The notes under the pieces: model-generated
Seen by the model: only the letters and a program-made list of their open reading frames with translations
Database searches by the model: none
Told to the model about the DNA's origin: nothing
Made by a program: the position numbers and the translations under genes
Shown here: one piece after another, positions 1 to 9,794 of the stretch
How positions within the stretch are numbered: the stretch's first letter is position 1
Layout: each line of letters begins with the position of its first letter
Source of the DNA: Thermoanaerobacter uzonensis DSM 18761
GTDB lineage: Bacteria; Bacillota; Thermoanaerobacteria; Thermoanaerobacterales; Thermoanaerobacteraceae
DNA: 64,000 nucleotides
NCBI RefSeq assembly: GCF_900129115.1
Contig: NZ_FQUR01000010.1
Coordinates: 1-64,000, forward strand
Direction of reading: 5' to 3'

Positions 1-948
1 TATAAAAAGAATAAAAAAAGAGAAGAACTCCTTCAGGAAATTGCCCAATCAAGCATACCTTACTCTGTAGAATTAAAACTTAAAAATGGCAATATATACG
101 CCTATTTTGCTATTGAAGAAGAATATCCAGAAATAAAAATAACAAAAGAAAAAGGAGCAATAGGAATAGATATAAACGCATATCCAGACAACATATCATG
201 GGCAGAAACAGATGAAAAAGGCAATCTAATAAGCTATAATAAAATACCAATGACAGAGGTTGCAAGTGGAAATAAAGACAAAAGAGAATATTTCAGATGG
301 CACTATGCTCATGAGATAGTAAAAATAGCAAAAGAGAAAAGAAAAGCAATAGTAATTGAAGAATTAGAAATAAAAGAAAAAGGTAAAAGAGGAGACTTTT
401 CAGGGAGAAAATCAAGAAGGATAAGACATAATTTCAGCTATAAATCACTTCTTTCAAAAATAAAAACACTAGCAAAAAGAGAAGGGATAGAAGTAATAGA
501 AGTCAATCCTTATTACACCTCAATAATAGGGATGTTAAAATATGCACCGCAATACATGATAACAAAAGATATAGCAGCGGCCTATGTAATAGCAAGAAGA
601 GGGTTGGGACTGCAAGAAAAGATACCAGACAATTATATAAAGTTTCTCAATACATTAACTGTAAAAGAATTAGAAGAATTAAAAGAGCATGTAAAGAAAA
701 CAGTCAAAAACAAAAAGTTAAAGAAAAAACACTTAAAAGAAATAAACAAAGCAATAGAATTTTTACAAAGCCTTGAGAGTAAGCCAGAAAGGGTACTAAA
801 ACCTCTGAAGGGAACAAGTTTTAGTGCCTATAATTTCTGGCGAGTTCTCAAGGTAGCGGTGGTAACTCCACTCTCCCCTGAGAAGGTAAAAAGAGACTTC
901 TCTGCCCTGAGGGAATTATTAATTCAGGGTAAGTGGGGAGGCCCTTAA
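1..948 (+). CDS. TnpB-like RNA-guided nuclease/transposon protein, 5' partial
   Basis: The frame is open from the window edge to a TAA at 946-948, so the true start lies outside. The RuvC-like acidic triad is visible: Asp in GIDIN (codon 169-171), Glu in IVIEELE (codon 358-360) and Asp in TKDIAAAY (codon 568-570). Typical IS200/IS605 TnpB proteins carry a CxxC...CxxC zinc finger between the second and third acidic residues; here that stretch (VNPYYTSIIGMLKYAPQY) has no cysteine. The N-terminal part that would be needed to judge the full fold is missing. After the stop the same frame stays open for 44 more codons to a TAA at 1081-1083, which suggests a recent nonsense or small-deletion truncation. 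Activity is uncertain. No TnpA transposase is visible in the window. Confidence 0.8.
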   Translation, partial: YKKNKKREELLQEIAQSSIPYSVELKLKNGNIYAYFAIEEEYPEIKITKEKGAIGIDINAYPDNISWAETDEKGNLISYNKIPMTEVASGNKDKREYFRWHYAHEIVKIAKEKRKAIVIEELEIKEKGKRGDFSGRKSRRIRHNFSYKSLLSKIKTLAKREGIEVIEVNPYYTSIIGMLKYAPQYMITKDIAAAYVIARRGLGLQEKIPDNYIKFLNTLTVKELEELKEHVKKTVKNKKLKKKHLKEINKAIEFLQSLESKPERVLKPLKGTSFSAYNFWRVLKVAVVTPLSPEKVKRDFSALRELLIQGKWGGP

Positions 949-1083
949 GGGCGCAAGTTCCTGCTTCTTGGGGCAGGGGCTATGACTTTCCCAAATACCG
1001 CCTGCTGGGGCTGGGAAAGTCTGAAGGGCGGACTACAAATACCCCAGCTATCTGAACTGTACAGTTTAGGTAACCAGGTATAA
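949..1083 (+). other. In-frame extension and GC-rich tail of the TnpB-like gene
   Basis: This 135-base stretch is far more GC-rich than its surroundings. It remains open in the TnpB frame (44 codons after the stop, ending at TAA 1081-1083). It also holds a 10-bp perfect inverted repeat (GACTTTCCCA at 984-993, TGGGAAAGTC at 1012-1021) and a short CCTGC/GCAGG hairpin at 960-977. It could be the lost C-terminus of the protein, a guide-RNA (omega/reRNA) scaffold overlapping the 3' end of tnpB as known for IS200/IS605 elements, or both. Confidence 0.5.
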
Positions 1084-1087
1084 TTTC

Positions 1088-1573
1088 ATGATGAATAAAT
1101 TTTTACATCAATTCATACTTTTGTTTTTGGTAATGTCTATTTTTTGCAGATGTAGCAATATTAGTAGTTATCAGAAAGAAATATACAATGACAATGCTAA
1201 AATAATAAATCAAGGAGATAGTTATACATTTTTAAATAGGGTAGGAGATATAAAAGATAACAACTTAAAAATAGTATACAGTGGTTTTTATGGAATGGAG
1301 ACTATTTGGGAAGTAGAATCTGAGGGGAAAGGGACAGTAACGATTAAATTTGATTCAAAAGTAGATAAAGGCAAATTCAAATTGGTATTTATTACACCTG
1401 AAAATAAAGTAATAAATGTTTTTGAACAAAGCGGAAAAGGTGAAAAAACTATACAAACTGAAAAAGGTAAAAGCAGGATAAAAATTGTAGGTAATAATGC
1501 AAAAGGACAGATTGAAATAAATATTAAGACTTCCGGGTATGCTATGCTAAAGAAAATTCAAAACATTTTTTAA
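1088..1573 (+). CDS. Putative lipoprotein of unknown function
   Basis: 161 residues starting MMNKFLHQF, with a hydrophobic N-terminal segment (about residues 6-20) ending at Cys20 and Cys22 (FCRC), which resembles a lipoprotein signal peptide with an atypical lipobox. The remainder is hydrophilic and rich in Lys, Val and Ile, and looks like a small beta-rich extracytoplasmic domain. No family is recognised. Two adjacent ATG codons (1088 and 1091) are equally possible starts, and the ribosome binding site is weak. It begins 4 bases after the end of the TnpB frame extension, so its original promoter may have been displaced by that element. Confidence 0.6.
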   Translation: MMNKFLHQFILLFLVMSIFCRCSNISSYQKEIYNDNAKIINQGDSYTFLNRVGDIKDNNLKIVYSGFYGMETIWEVESEGKGTVTIKFDSKVDKGKFKLVFITPENKVINVFEQSGKGEKTIQTEKGKSRIKIVGNNAKGQIEINIKTSGYAMLKKIQNIF

Positions 1574-1635
1574 AATACAAACTATGATTTATCAACGTAT
1601 CATATCATGCTAAAATAATATTGAGGTGACTTATA

Positions 1636-2553
1636 TTGGAGCATTTTATTATAGTAGAAAAGATTTTGTTGAACATTGGAATTATTTTATTGGGATATTT
1701 ATTTAAAAGATTAAAAATCATACCAGATAACGCTGGAGATGTACTAAGTAAAATAGTTTTATATATTACACTACCTGCTACAATATTAATAGTTTTTTCT
1801 GAGCATACTATTAATTTGCATTTATTAATTTTGCCTATTATAAGCATTCTTTTAGGTTTACTTACTTTTTTATTAGGTTATTTTATTGTAAAAAAAGTTA
1901 AATTGGATGATAAAGATAAATGGACTTTATTAGTTTCTATATGTGGGTATAATATTGGTTTATTTGCTTTGCCTTTTATACAGCAGGTGTATGGAAGTAA
2001 AGGAGTAATGACTATTTCAATGTTTGATATAGGCAATTCTTTTATTGTTTTTGGACTTGCTTATGCTGTAGCATTTTTAGGTTCTGATAAGGAGAATTTT
2101 AATTTAAAAGAAGTAATAAGAAAAATAATTTTTTTCTTTCCACTTGATATATATTTATTGTCTCTCTTGATGAATTTTTTAAATATTAAGTTAGGAGAAA
2201 TTGTTAAAGATTTTATTTATCAGCTCTCTATATCTAACAGTTTTCTTGCTTTATTTACAATAGGTTACTTTTTAGATTTTAACTTAAATAAAGATGAGTT
2301 AAAAGCTTTGGGCATAGGCATGTTTGTTAAATTTTTGCCTGGTATCATTTTATTTTTATTATTGGCATTTTTATTTGATACAAGCCAATTGATTGTAAAA
2401 ATTATTGCAATTGGTTCGATACTCCCAACTCCAATGGTGGCTGTATTATATTCCAATGAAAGGGGACTTAATCCTAAACTAGCTTCTGTTTTTATAACGA
2501 TGTCAATAGTTATTGGAGTTATATTAATGAGTATTGTTATGCTAAAATGGTAA
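1636..2553 (+). CDS. AEC-family (auxin efflux carrier-like) permease
   Basis: A 305-residue, very hydrophobic protein with about ten predicted membrane spans in two halves, matching the usual size and layout of the AEC family of bacterial transporters (malate, malonate and other organic anions have been reported for members). The start is TTG at 1636, chosen because GAGGTGA lies at the right distance upstream. The substrate cannot be read from the sequence and no metabolic gene is obviously coupled to it; the downstream gene converges on it. Confidence 0.8.
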   Translation: MEHFIIVEKILLNIGIILLGYLFKRLKIIPDNAGDVLSKIVLYITLPATILIVFSEHTINLHLLILPIISILLGLLTFLLGYFIVKKVKLDDKDKWTLLVSICGYNIGLFALPFIQQVYGSKGVMTISMFDIGNSFIVFGLAYAVAFLGSDKENFNLKEVIRKIIFFFPLDIYLLSLLMNFLNIKLGEIVKDFIYQLSISNSFLALFTIGYFLDFNLNKDELKALGIGMFVKFLPGIILFLLLAFLFDTSQLIVKIIAIGSILPTPMVAVLYSNERGLNPKLASVFITMSIVIGVILMSIVMLKW

Positions 2554-2618
2554 AATTAATCAAATATCATCTATTTATTTTTTTAAATGTAGAGTCTTTA
2601 AATGAGATTTTATAAACT

Positions 2619-3497
2619 TTATTTTACATCTAACCTATTAATATGAAAAGAATTATCCAAAAAATCAAAGCCTTGGCTTTTAAAAAAATTCCATATCCAT
2701 TCATTCATTCCGATCATTTCGATAGGGTTGTAGTGTAATCCAAAGAGTTTTTGAGCAGCATTAATATAACCTTTTTCTTTTATATAATTTTTTACTTCAT
2801 TAGCAAAGCTATCGCTTTCTACTTGTTTTGAAATTTCAAACAATTTTTCTGCCAAATTAAAATTTTTATCATTAATGTTAATTTTTATATTATTATATTT
2901 TTCGTTATCATAGTATTTTATTATTTCCTCGTCGCTTAAAATTTTATACTTTTCTTCAAAAATTACAGCGTTCTTATTGAGTTTTTTATTAGGTTTTCCA
3001 GAATTTTTTGGATAGCCCAGACACATTGCTAATACGGGTATTGTAAGTTCTGGTAATGACAATATTTCTTTTAGTTCTTCATATCTCAAGTTTGGTGTAC
3101 CTAAATATACACATCCGATATCTTTCAAAGTGCAGGCACTTTCGATGCTTTGTGCTGTGCACATAACATCTTCAAGGCTTATTATAAATTCTAAAAATGA
3201 TCTGTGGCGCCCGTAGGGAGATTTGCTTAATTGACACCATTTGCGTTGCTTGTAAAAATCTAAAATAAAAAATAGTATGGTGTCTGCAGCTTCTATAAAA
3301 TTTTGTCCTAATATTTGACGTAAAGTCTTTTTTGTTTCGTTATTTCTTACTTTTATTATGGTAATTGGTTGAGTATTCCCACCACTTGCGGCTGCAAGCC
3401 CAATATCTAATATTTCATCTAAATCTTCATCTGGTATAGGTTTTTCTAAAAAACTTCTGCAACTTTTTCTATTTTTAAGTTTGTCTAGTGCATCCAT
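2619..3497 (-). CDS. Nitroreductase-family flavoprotein with C-terminal extension
   Basis: 292 residues. The N-terminal part (KLKNRKSCRSFLEKPIPDEDL, with AASGGNTQP near residue 35) is the FMN-binding start of the nitroreductase fold, and a second conserved stretch (LAMCLGYP) closes it near residue 165. About 110 further residues follow that are not part of the minimal nitroreductase domain. Members use NAD(P)H to reduce nitro compounds, quinones or other electrophiles; the substrate here is unknown. Start ATG 3497 has AGGAGGG 8 bases upstream. It is transcribed alone, divergently from cimA. Confidence 0.85.
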   Translation of the reverse strand: MDALDKLKNRKSCRSFLEKPIPDEDLDEILDIGLAAASGGNTQPITIIKVRNNETKKTLRQILGQNFIEAADTILFFILDFYKQRKWCQLSKSPYGRHRSFLEFIISLEDVMCTAQSIESACTLKDIGCVYLGTPNLRYEELKEILSLPELTIPVLAMCLGYPKNSGKPNKKLNKNAVIFEEKYKILSDEEIIKYYDNEKYNNIKININDKNFNLAEKLFEISKQVESDSFANEVKNYIKEKGYINAAQKLFGLHYNPIEMIGMNEWIWNFFKSQGFDFLDNSFHINRLDVK

Positions 3498-3666
3498 TGA
3501 AAGCCCTCCTTTTCATTTGATTTGCTAATGTTATTATAACATAGATATTGACATAATTAAGCTAATGAAACCTTTAATGAAAAACTTTTATTTGCCTCTT
3601 CACTTTATCAGTTCAATTTGATAAAATATGTACTATACATAAAAAAGGTATAAAGGGGGATGCATT

Positions 3667-5229
3667 GTGAAGAGTATACGGATATACGACACAACATTAA
3701 GAGATGGAGTTCAAGGACAAGGTATATCTTTTACTGTGGAAGATAAATTAAAGATAGTTAAAGTTCTTGATGAGTTTGGTGTAACCTATATTGAGGCAGG
3801 TAATCCTGGGTCTAATCCTAAAGATATTGAATTTTTTGAAAGAGTTAAAAATATTAAGTTAAAAAATGCTAAATTAATCGCTTTTGGCAGCACAAGAAGA
3901 GCGAATACAACTACCGAAGAGGATGCTAATGTGATTTCCCTTTTAAATGCTGACACAGAGGTAGTAACTATTTTTGGCAAGTCATGGGACTTTCAAGTTA
4001 CAGAAATTTTGAAAACTGCTTTAGAAGAAAACTTAAAAATGATTTATGATACAGTAAAATTTTTCAAAGACAAAGGTAAGTCAGTTATATTTGATGCAGA
4101 GCATTTTTTTGATGGTTACAAACAAAATCCAGAGTATGCTTTAAAGACATTAGAAGTAGCATTAGAAGCGGGTGCAGACAGTGTATGCTTGTGTGATACA
4201 AAAGGCGGAACTTTTCCTATGGAAGTTTATGAAATAACAAAAACTGTTGTGGATAAATTTAATACAGAAGTAGGAATACACTGTCATAATGATAACGGAA
4301 TGGCTGTCGCAGATTCTATAATGGCTGTACAAGCAGGGGCAATACAAGTACAAGGTACAATAAACGGTTATGGTGAAAGATGTGGCAATGCGAATTTATG
4401 TACCTTGATACCGAATTTGCAATTACTTATGGGATATAAATGTGTGCCTGATGAAAATCTGAAACAATTGACTCATTTAGCGAGGTTTGTAAGTGAAATT
4501 GCAAATATCACTCACGATGAAAGAGCGCCTTATGTGGGGAAAAACGCATTTGCCCATAAAGCAGGGATGCATGCTGATGCTGTAAATAAAAATACTTACT
4601 CTTATGAACTGATTGATCCTTCTTTAGTGGGAAATAGCAGAACCTTTTTGATTTCTGAAGTTGCCGGAAGAGGGGCAGTTTTAAATGCTATAAACGAGAT
4701 GGACCCGACAATCACAAAAGATTCACCTGAAACAAAATTAATTCTCGACAAATTAAAAGAAATGGAGTATTTGGGGTATCAATATGAAAATGCAGGAGGC
4801 TCTTTAGAACTTTTGATAAGAAAGGTTCTTGGAAAATATAAACCAGCATTTAATTTAAAAGAGTTCAAAGTTATTGTAAATGAACCCTCTGTTAATAGTG
4901 TTAATTCTTTTGCAATTATAAAGGTGGAAGTAGATGGAGTGGAAGAAATAGCTGCTGCAGATGGAGACGGTCCAGTGCATGCTCTTGATAATGCTGTAAG
5001 AAGAGTATTGGAGAGATTTTACCCACAGATAAAAGAGATGAGGTTGACAGATTATAAAGTGAGGGTTTTAGATTCTAATTCTGCAACTGCTGCTAAAGTT
5101 AGAGTTATAATAGAGTCGACAGACGGAAAAGATTCTTGGAGCACAATTGGGGTTTCTACAGATATTATTGAGGCCAGTTGGAGAGCCCTTGTTGATTCAA
5201 TAGAGTACAAACTTAACAAAGAAAGTTAA
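3667..5229 (+). CDS. cimA: (R)-citramalate synthase
   Basis: 520 residues in the HMGL/isopropylmalate synthase family. An N-terminal TIM barrel carries DTTLRDGVQG (residues 8-17) and the metal-binding GIHCHNDNG motif, and a C-terminal LeuA dimer/allosteric domain follows from about residue 390. The opening residues and overall length fit citramalate synthase (pyruvate + acetyl-CoA to citramalate, the threonine-independent route to isoleucine) better than 2-isopropylmalate synthase; that distinction is family knowledge, not proven here. The GTG start at 3667 follows AAGGGGGAT. Transcription ends at a large hairpin at 5239-5307. Confidence 0.88.
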   Translation: MKSIRIYDTTLRDGVQGQGISFTVEDKLKIVKVLDEFGVTYIEAGNPGSNPKDIEFFERVKNIKLKNAKLIAFGSTRRANTTTEEDANVISLLNADTEVVTIFGKSWDFQVTEILKTALEENLKMIYDTVKFFKDKGKSVIFDAEHFFDGYKQNPEYALKTLEVALEAGADSVCLCDTKGGTFPMEVYEITKTVVDKFNTEVGIHCHNDNGMAVADSIMAVQAGAIQVQGTINGYGERCGNANLCTLIPNLQLLMGYKCVPDENLKQLTHLARFVSEIANITHDERAPYVGKNAFAHKAGMHADAVNKNTYSYELIDPSLVGNSRTFLISEVAGRGAVLNAINEMDPTITKDSPETKLILDKLKEMEYLGYQYENAGGSLELLIRKVLGKYKPAFNLKEFKVIVNEPSVNSVNSFAIIKVEVDGVEEIAAADGDGPVHALDNAVRRVLERFYPQIKEMRLTDYKVRVLDSNSATAAKVRVIIESTDGKDSWSTIGVSTDIIEASWRALVDSIEYKLNKES

Positions 5230-5238
5230 TTCAAAAAC

Positions 5239-5307
5239 GGAGAAATTGACATGAATTGTCATTGATGTTAAAGTAAAAATGAACATGTCAATTTCTCTTT
5301 TTTTGAA
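5239..5307 (+). terminator. Intrinsic terminator after cimA
   Basis: Arms GAGAAATTGACATG and CATGTCAATTTCTC (14 bp) around a loop of roughly 30 bases, followed by a T run. The right arm contains the ATG at 5279, which argues against that ATG being the start of the next gene. Confidence 0.8.
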
Positions 5308-5320
5308 AGGAGAATACATC

Positions 5321-6259
5321 TTGATAATAAGTGCAAGCAGGAGAACGGATATTCCGGCTTTTTATAGCGATTGGTTTTTTAAAAGAATTGAGGAAGGCTA
5401 TGTTTTGGTGAGGAATCCTTTTAATTTTCATCAAGTCAGTAAAGTCTCTTTAAAGAAAGATGCAGTAGATGGCATTGTGTTTTGGACAAAAAATCCAGAA
5501 AAAATGATACCGAAATTGCATTTGATAGAGGACTATGCTTATTATTTTTTATTTACTTTAAATCCCTATGATAAAAGAATAGAGAGGAATGTGCCAGAAA
5601 AATCACATATAATTGAAGTTTTTAAAAAGCTGTCTAGCAAAATAGGGAAAGAGAGGGTAATTTGGCGTTATGACCCTATTATTTTAATTCCCGAATTTGA
5701 TATAGAATACCATGTAAAAAGCTTTAAGGAAATAATGTCTGAACTTTACGGTTACACTTCAAAATGTATCATTAGTTTTGTGACCTTTTATCCTAAAATG
5801 CGTAAGAATTTAGAAAAGATAGGTGCTTATGAGATAAATAAAGAACAGAAGTTAGAAATTACATATAGATTTTATGAAATAGCGAAAGAGCACTCAATTA
5901 AACTTGAGACTTGTGCAGAAGAATTGGATTTATCTTCCTATGGTGTAGAGCATGCAAGATGTATAGATCCGGATTTAATAGCGGAACTTTCGGGGAAAAA
6001 GCTTAATGTAGGAAAAGATAAAAATCAGAGGAAGCTTTGTGGTTGCGCTGAAAGCGTCGATGTTGGTGCTTATGATACTTGTTTGCATGGTTGTATTTAT
6101 TGCTATGCAAACAGCAATATAAGTTCTATAAAAGAAAATGTAAAGCAATATGATGTGAATTCTCCACTGTTGTGTAGCAAATTGGCTGAAAATGATGTAA
6201 TAAAAGAAAGGGGAATTAAATCTTACGCTATTAGCCAAACTTCAATTTTTGATAAATGA
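5321..6259 (+). CDS. DUF1848-family Fe-S (radical-SAM-like) protein
   Basis: 312 residues from TTG 5321, which is preceded by AAAGGAG at 8 bases; the upstream in-frame ATG at 5279 lies inside the cimA terminator and is rejected. The N-terminus (SASRRTDIPAFYSDWF) and middle (DGIVFWTKNPEKM, WRYDPI) are the conserved signatures of DUF1848. A cysteine cluster near the C-terminus (DTCLHGCIYCYAN) has CxxxCxxC spacing and resembles the cluster-binding loop of radical SAM enzymes and spore photoproduct lyase, though it sits at the opposite end. The reaction is unknown. A GC-rich dispersed repeat begins 4 bases after the stop. Confidence 0.8.
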   Translation: MIISASRRTDIPAFYSDWFFKRIEEGYVLVRNPFNFHQVSKVSLKKDAVDGIVFWTKNPEKMIPKLHLIEDYAYYFLFTLNPYDKRIERNVPEKSHIIEVFKKLSSKIGKERVIWRYDPIILIPEFDIEYHVKSFKEIMSELYGYTSKCIISFVTFYPKMRKNLEKIGAYEINKEQKLEITYRFYEIAKEHSIKLETCAEELDLSSYGVEHARCIDPDLIAELSGKKLNVGKDKNQRKLCGCAESVDVGAYDTCLHGCIYCYANSNISSIKENVKQYDVNSPLLCSKLAENDVIKERGIKSYAISQTSIFDK

Positions 6260-6263
6260 AAAT

Positions 6264-6449
6264 ACTCGACCTTCAGGTTCCGGCAGGGTACCCCGTCAGG
6301 TGGCATCCATGCCTTAAGGTGACCGCCTCCGCCATCCATGGCTTCGGCCCTGCCTCCACCTTTGGTCTTGCTAAGTTTTGTTGCCGCTTTGTCACAAGTC
6401 ACTCCTTATACAAAATATCTCCTTTACGAAAGTTTGTCTACAGTCTGAA
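6264..6449 (+). repeat. GC-rich dispersed repeat, copy A (left end missing)
   Basis: About 186 bp, strikingly GC-rich against its surroundings. It shares a core with copies B and C: CTCGACCTTC, GTTCCGGCAGGGTACC, CGCCTCCGCCATCC, TGGCTTCGGCCCTGCC, GGTCTTGCTAAGTTT and CACAAGTC. Its right end (AAGTTTGTCTACAGTCTGAA) matches the end of copy B, but the left terminal repeat (about 55-60 bp) is absent. It lies just after the DUF1848 stop in the same orientation. Open frames in it are not credible genes. Confidence 0.8.
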
Positions 6450-6470
6450 GAGATAGTTTTTGACCATCCT

Positions 6471-7697
6471 TTATTTTTGTGCATAAAGCTCAATTATTTT
6501 TATTATAACTTCGACTGCTTTTTCCATTGCATATGTCGGTATAAATTCATATTTACCGTGAAAATTATGCCCTCCTGTGAATAAATTAGGTGTTGGAAGC
6601 CCCATATAGCTTAATCTTGCTCCATCAGTGCCTCCTCTTATAGGCACTATTTTAGGTTCCACTCCTACTAATTTCATTGCTTCTAATGCTGTATCGACTA
6701 TGTGCATATGCTTTTCAATTATTTCTCTCATATTGTAATACTGGTCTTTAAGTTCAAGCTCTAGTGTGCCTTCACCGTATTTTTTATTTAATGTTTCTAC
6801 AATGCTTTTTAGGTATTCTTTTTTATCTAAAAAAGTTTGCTTATTAAAATCTCTGATAATATAATACATTTTAGTTTGTTCTACATTGCCTTCAAAATTG
6901 TTCAAATGATAAAAACCTTCATATCCTTCAGTATGGGCAGGAGTTTCATGTTCAGGTAACATATTTTGGAGTTCTATTCCAATCAAAATGGAGTTTTTCA
7001 TTTTTCCTTTTGCGGTTCCTGGATGCACATTTCTGCCATTAATTTTGATTTTAGCACTGGCAGCATTGAAATTTTCGTATTCTATTTCTCCAATTCCACC
7101 ACCATCTACAGTATAAGCAAAATCACAATTAAATTTTTTTACATCAAATTTGTCTACACCCCTACCAATTTCTTCATCAGGTGTGAAGGTTACTTTTATA
7201 TTGCCATGCTTTATTTCAGGATGATTTATTAAATATTCCATAGCTGTTATTATTTCTGCAATTCCTGCTTTATCATCAGCCCCTAAAAGAGTTGTTCCGT
7301 CTGTGGTGATTAAAGTTTTTCCTATGTAATTTTTGAGCTCTGGAAATTCAGTAGGAGATAATACTATGTTTTTTTCTTTGTTTAAGATTATATCTTTGCC
7401 ATCATAATTTTCTATTATCTGAGGCTTTACATCTTTGCCGCACATGTCAGGACTTGTGTCCATATGAGCTATAAATCCTACTGTAGGGAGTTTTTTGTCA
7501 GTATTTGAAGGAAGTAAAGCCGTAACATAACCGTTTTCATCTACATTTACCTCTTTAAGGCCTATTTCTTCAAGCTCATTTGCTAATTCTTTTGAAAATA
7601 TTAATTGACCTTCAGTGCTAGGATAACTTGAGGAACTTTCATTCGATGTTGTATGATATTTTATATATTTTAAAAATCTCTCCACTACTTTTGACAT
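6471..7697 (-). CDS. pepT: Peptidase T (aminotripeptidase, M20B)
   Basis: 408 residues beginning [11 protein letters not shown] at ATG 7697, which has GGAGG 7 bases upstream; a longer in-frame version to 7715 lacks a binding site. Zinc-ligand motifs of the M20 family are visible: [29 protein letters not shown] and the late [10 protein letters not shown]. The enzyme removes the N-terminal residue from tripeptides in the cytoplasm. It follows the nitroreductase gene by 18 bases on the same strand and is probably co-transcribed. Its 3' end faces repeat copy A. Confidence 0.93.
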   Translation of the reverse strand: MSKVVERFLKYIKYHTTSNESSSSYPSTEGQLIFSKELANELEEIGLKEVNVDENGYVTALLPSNTDKKLPTVGFIAHMDTSPDMCGKDVKPQIIENYDGKDIILNKEKNIVLSPTEFPELKNYIGKTLITTDGTTLLGADDKAGIAEIITAMEYLINHPEIKHGNIKVTFTPDEEIGRGVDKFDVKKFNCDFAYTVDGGGIGEIEYENFNAASAKIKINGRNVHPGTAKGKMKNSILIGIELQNMLPEHETPAHTEGYEGFYHLNNFEGNVEQTKMYYIIRDFNKQTFLDKKEYLKSIVETLNKKYGEGTLELELKDQYYNMREIIEKHMHIVDTALEAMKLVGVEPKIVPIRGGTDGARLSYMGLPTPNLFTGGHNFHGKYEFIPTYAMEKAVEVIIKIIELYAQK

Positions 7698-7715
7698 ATA
7701 GAAAACCTCCATCAT

Positions 7716-8213
7716 TTAAAATTTTTCCCAATGTAAAACTTCAGATAAAGATTTTTTATATTTTGGTTGAGGCTCTTCTGCGGGATATCCTAATGATATA
7801 ATAGAAATCATTCTTAAGCTGTCAGGAATTTTGAGGTATTCGTTTATTTCTTTTTCGTAGGTTCTGTTATACCCCGCTACCCAACAGGAACCTATGCCGT
7901 AGGCAGTAGCTGCGAGTAATATATTTTCTGTTGCTGCTGAACCATCTTCTAAGTGATGTCTGTTATTTCTATCGCAATAGACGATGACACAAGCTCCTGC
8001 ATCTTTAATAAATTTTCCATATGTAGCTTTTTCTGCTATGAATTTAAGTCTTTCTTTGTCTGTTATAACGACGAAATGCCAGGGCTGTGCGTTATTTCCA
8101 CTGGGAGCAAGCCTTGCGCAGTCTATTATGTCTTCTAGTATTTCTTTTGGAATAGGTTTATCTATGTATTTCCTTATACTTCTTCTCTTTTTTAAAGCCT
8201 CTAATGCCTCCAT
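7716..8213 (-). CDS. Nitroreductase-family protein
   Basis: 165 residues from ATG 8213 (AGGAGGTG 7 bases before it); an upstream extension to 8246 has no binding site. It contains the family signatures RRSIRKYIDKPIP at the start, PSGNNAQPWHFVV (FMN phosphate contact) and GIGSCWVAG, and ends at SEVLHWEKF, a typical short single-domain nitroreductase. Likely an FMN-dependent NAD(P)H oxidoreductase; the substrate is unknown. It is unlike the 2619-3497 gene, which has a long C-terminal extension. First gene of a two-gene unit with pepT. Confidence 0.88.
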   Translation of the reverse strand: MEALEALKKRRSIRKYIDKPIPKEILEDIIDCARLAPSGNNAQPWHFVVITDKERLKFIAEKATYGKFIKDAGACVIVYCDRNNRHHLEDGSAATENILLAATAYGIGSCWVAGYNRTYEKEINEYLKIPDSLRMISIISLGYPAEEPQPKYKKSLSEVLHWEKF

Positions 8214-8331
8214 AATTTCGCACCTCCTCTTTATATTATATCCCATAAAGTAAAAATTCCAAAAAGATTGACAAAAATTTAATACTGTATAAAAATAAAG
8301 CTAAGTAAACTTATACATACTTTTGAAAAAC

Positions 8332-8360
8332 TTGAATAAGATAGATTTATGATATAAAAT
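8332..8360 (+). promoter_or_regulatory. Putative SigA promoter for pgi
   Basis: TTGAAT at 8332-8337, a 17-base spacer and TAAAAT at 8355-8360. The pgi ATG is 34 bases further on. Confidence 0.5.
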
Positions 8361-8393
8361 ATGAGTATGTAAATAAAGAATGGAGGTTTACAT

Positions 8394-9749
8394 ATGAGGA
8401 AATTGATAGGTTTTGATTATTCAAAAGCATTGCAATTTGTAAGTGAAAAAGAAATTGAATATATGGAAAGGCATGCAAAGTTATCTCTTGATATGGTGCT
8501 TAATAAAAATGCTCAAGGGAATGACTTTTTAGGATGGGTAAGTCTTCCCAAAGATTATGATAAGGCAGAGTTTGAACACATTAAAAAAGCAGCAGAGAAG
8601 ATTCAATCAGATTCTGATGTGCTTGTAGTTATAGGTATAGGTGGGTCTTATTTAGGGGCAAGAGCGGCAATTGAAATGCTTTCTCATTCCTTCTATAATT
8701 TATTGCCAAAAGGTAAGAGGAATACGCCGGAGATTTATTTTGCTGGAAACAGCATAAGTTCTACATATTTAAGTGATTTACTTGAACTTATAGAAGGCAA
8801 AGATGTTTCTATAAATGTAATATCTAAATCTGGTACTACCACAGAGCCTGCGATAGCTTTTAGGGTTTTTAGAGATTTCCTTGAGAAAAAATATGGAAAA
8901 GAAGGGGCTAAATCGAGAATATATGTGACAACAGATAGAGCGAAAGGAGCTTTAAAAAAATTAGCTGATGAAGAAGGATATGAAACATTTGTAATTCCTG
9001 ATGATGTTGGAGGAAGATACTCAGTTTTGACAGCTGTAGGCCTTCTACCAATAGCAGTAGCAGGCATTAGCATAGACGATATGATGCAAGGTGCTTACGA
9101 TGCTTCAACAGTCTATACTAAAGACAACCTTAATGAAAATATAAGCATGCAGTATGCAATTTTGAGAAATATTTTGTACAGAAAAGGCAAAGCTATAGAA
9201 ATACTTGTAAATTATGAGCCAAAGCTTCACTATTTCTCTGAATGGTGGAAACAGCTTTTTGGAGAAAGTGAAGGTAAAGACAATAAGGGAATTTATCCTG
9301 CTTCAGTAGATTTTACGACAGATTTACACTCAATGGGGCAGTTTATACAAGAGGGAAGCAGAAATATTTTTGAAACAGTTTTAAATGTTGAAAAACCTGT
9401 TAAAGATATAGTTATAAATGAAGACAAGGACAATATAGATGGGCTTAACTTTTTAGCAGGAAAAACTATAGATTTTGTCAATAAAAAGGCTTTTGAAGGT
9501 ACATTATTGGCTCATACAGATGGAAATGTTCCTAACTTCGTGGTAAATATTCCGGAAATATCACCTTATTACTTTGGTAATTTGGTATATTTCTTTGAAA
9601 TGGCTTGTGCTATAAGCGGATATATAAATGGGGTTAATCCATTTGACCAACCAGGAGTAGAGGCTTACAAGAAAAATATGTTTGCACTTTTAGGAAAACC
9701 AGGATATGAAAAAGAAAAAGAATTGTTAGAAAAAAGATTGGGAAAATAA
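8394..9749 (+). CDS. pgi: Glucose-6-phosphate isomerase
   Basis: 451 residues, the usual length of the Gram-positive form. It shows [12 protein letters not shown] (sugar-phosphate binding), [11 protein letters not shown] (phosphate-binding SIS motif), the catalytic region QEGSRNIFE and a Lys/His-containing C-terminal segment. It interconverts glucose-6-phosphate and fructose-6-phosphate in glycolysis. ATG 8394 has TGGAGG upstream. It is monocistronic: its own promoter precedes it and a palindromic terminator separates it from the convergent glucan phosphorylase gene, which feeds glucose-1-phosphate into the same pathway. Confidence 0.96.
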   Translation: MRKLIGFDYSKALQFVSEKEIEYMERHAKLSLDMVLNKNAQGNDFLGWVSLPKDYDKAEFEHIKKAAEKIQSDSDVLVVIGIGGSYLGARAAIEMLSHSFYNLLPKGKRNTPEIYFAGNSISSTYLSDLLELIEGKDVSINVISKSGTTTEPAIAFRVFRDFLEKKYGKEGAKSRIYVTTDRAKGALKKLADEEGYETFVIPDDVGGRYSVLTAVGLLPIAVAGISIDDMMQGAYDASTVYTKDNLNENISMQYAILRNILYRKGKAIEILVNYEPKLHYFSEWWKQLFGESEGKDNKGIYPASVDFTTDLHSMGQFIQEGSRNIFETVLNVEKPVKDIVINEDKDNIDGLNFLAGKTIDFVNKKAFEGTLLAHTDGNVPNFVVNIPEISPYYFGNLVYFFEMACAISGYINGVNPFDQPGVEAYKKNMFALLGKPGYEKEKELLEKRLGK

Positions 9750-9752
9750 ATT

Positions 9753-9780
9753 AAAGGCCGGGCAATTGCGCGGCCTTTTT
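9753..9780. terminator. Bidirectional terminator between pgi and glgP
   Basis: AAAGGCCG and CGGCCTTT arms around a GC-containing loop, with T runs outward on the plus strand and A-rich sequence on the other side. It serves pgi and possibly the convergent glgP. Confidence 0.8.
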
Positions 9781-9794
9781 AAATAGGGGTTAAC

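Noticed and set aside
5279-5320. ATG 5279 as start of the DUF1848 gene
   Set aside because: It falls within the right arm of the cimA terminator and has no ribosome binding site; TTG 5321 has a strong one.
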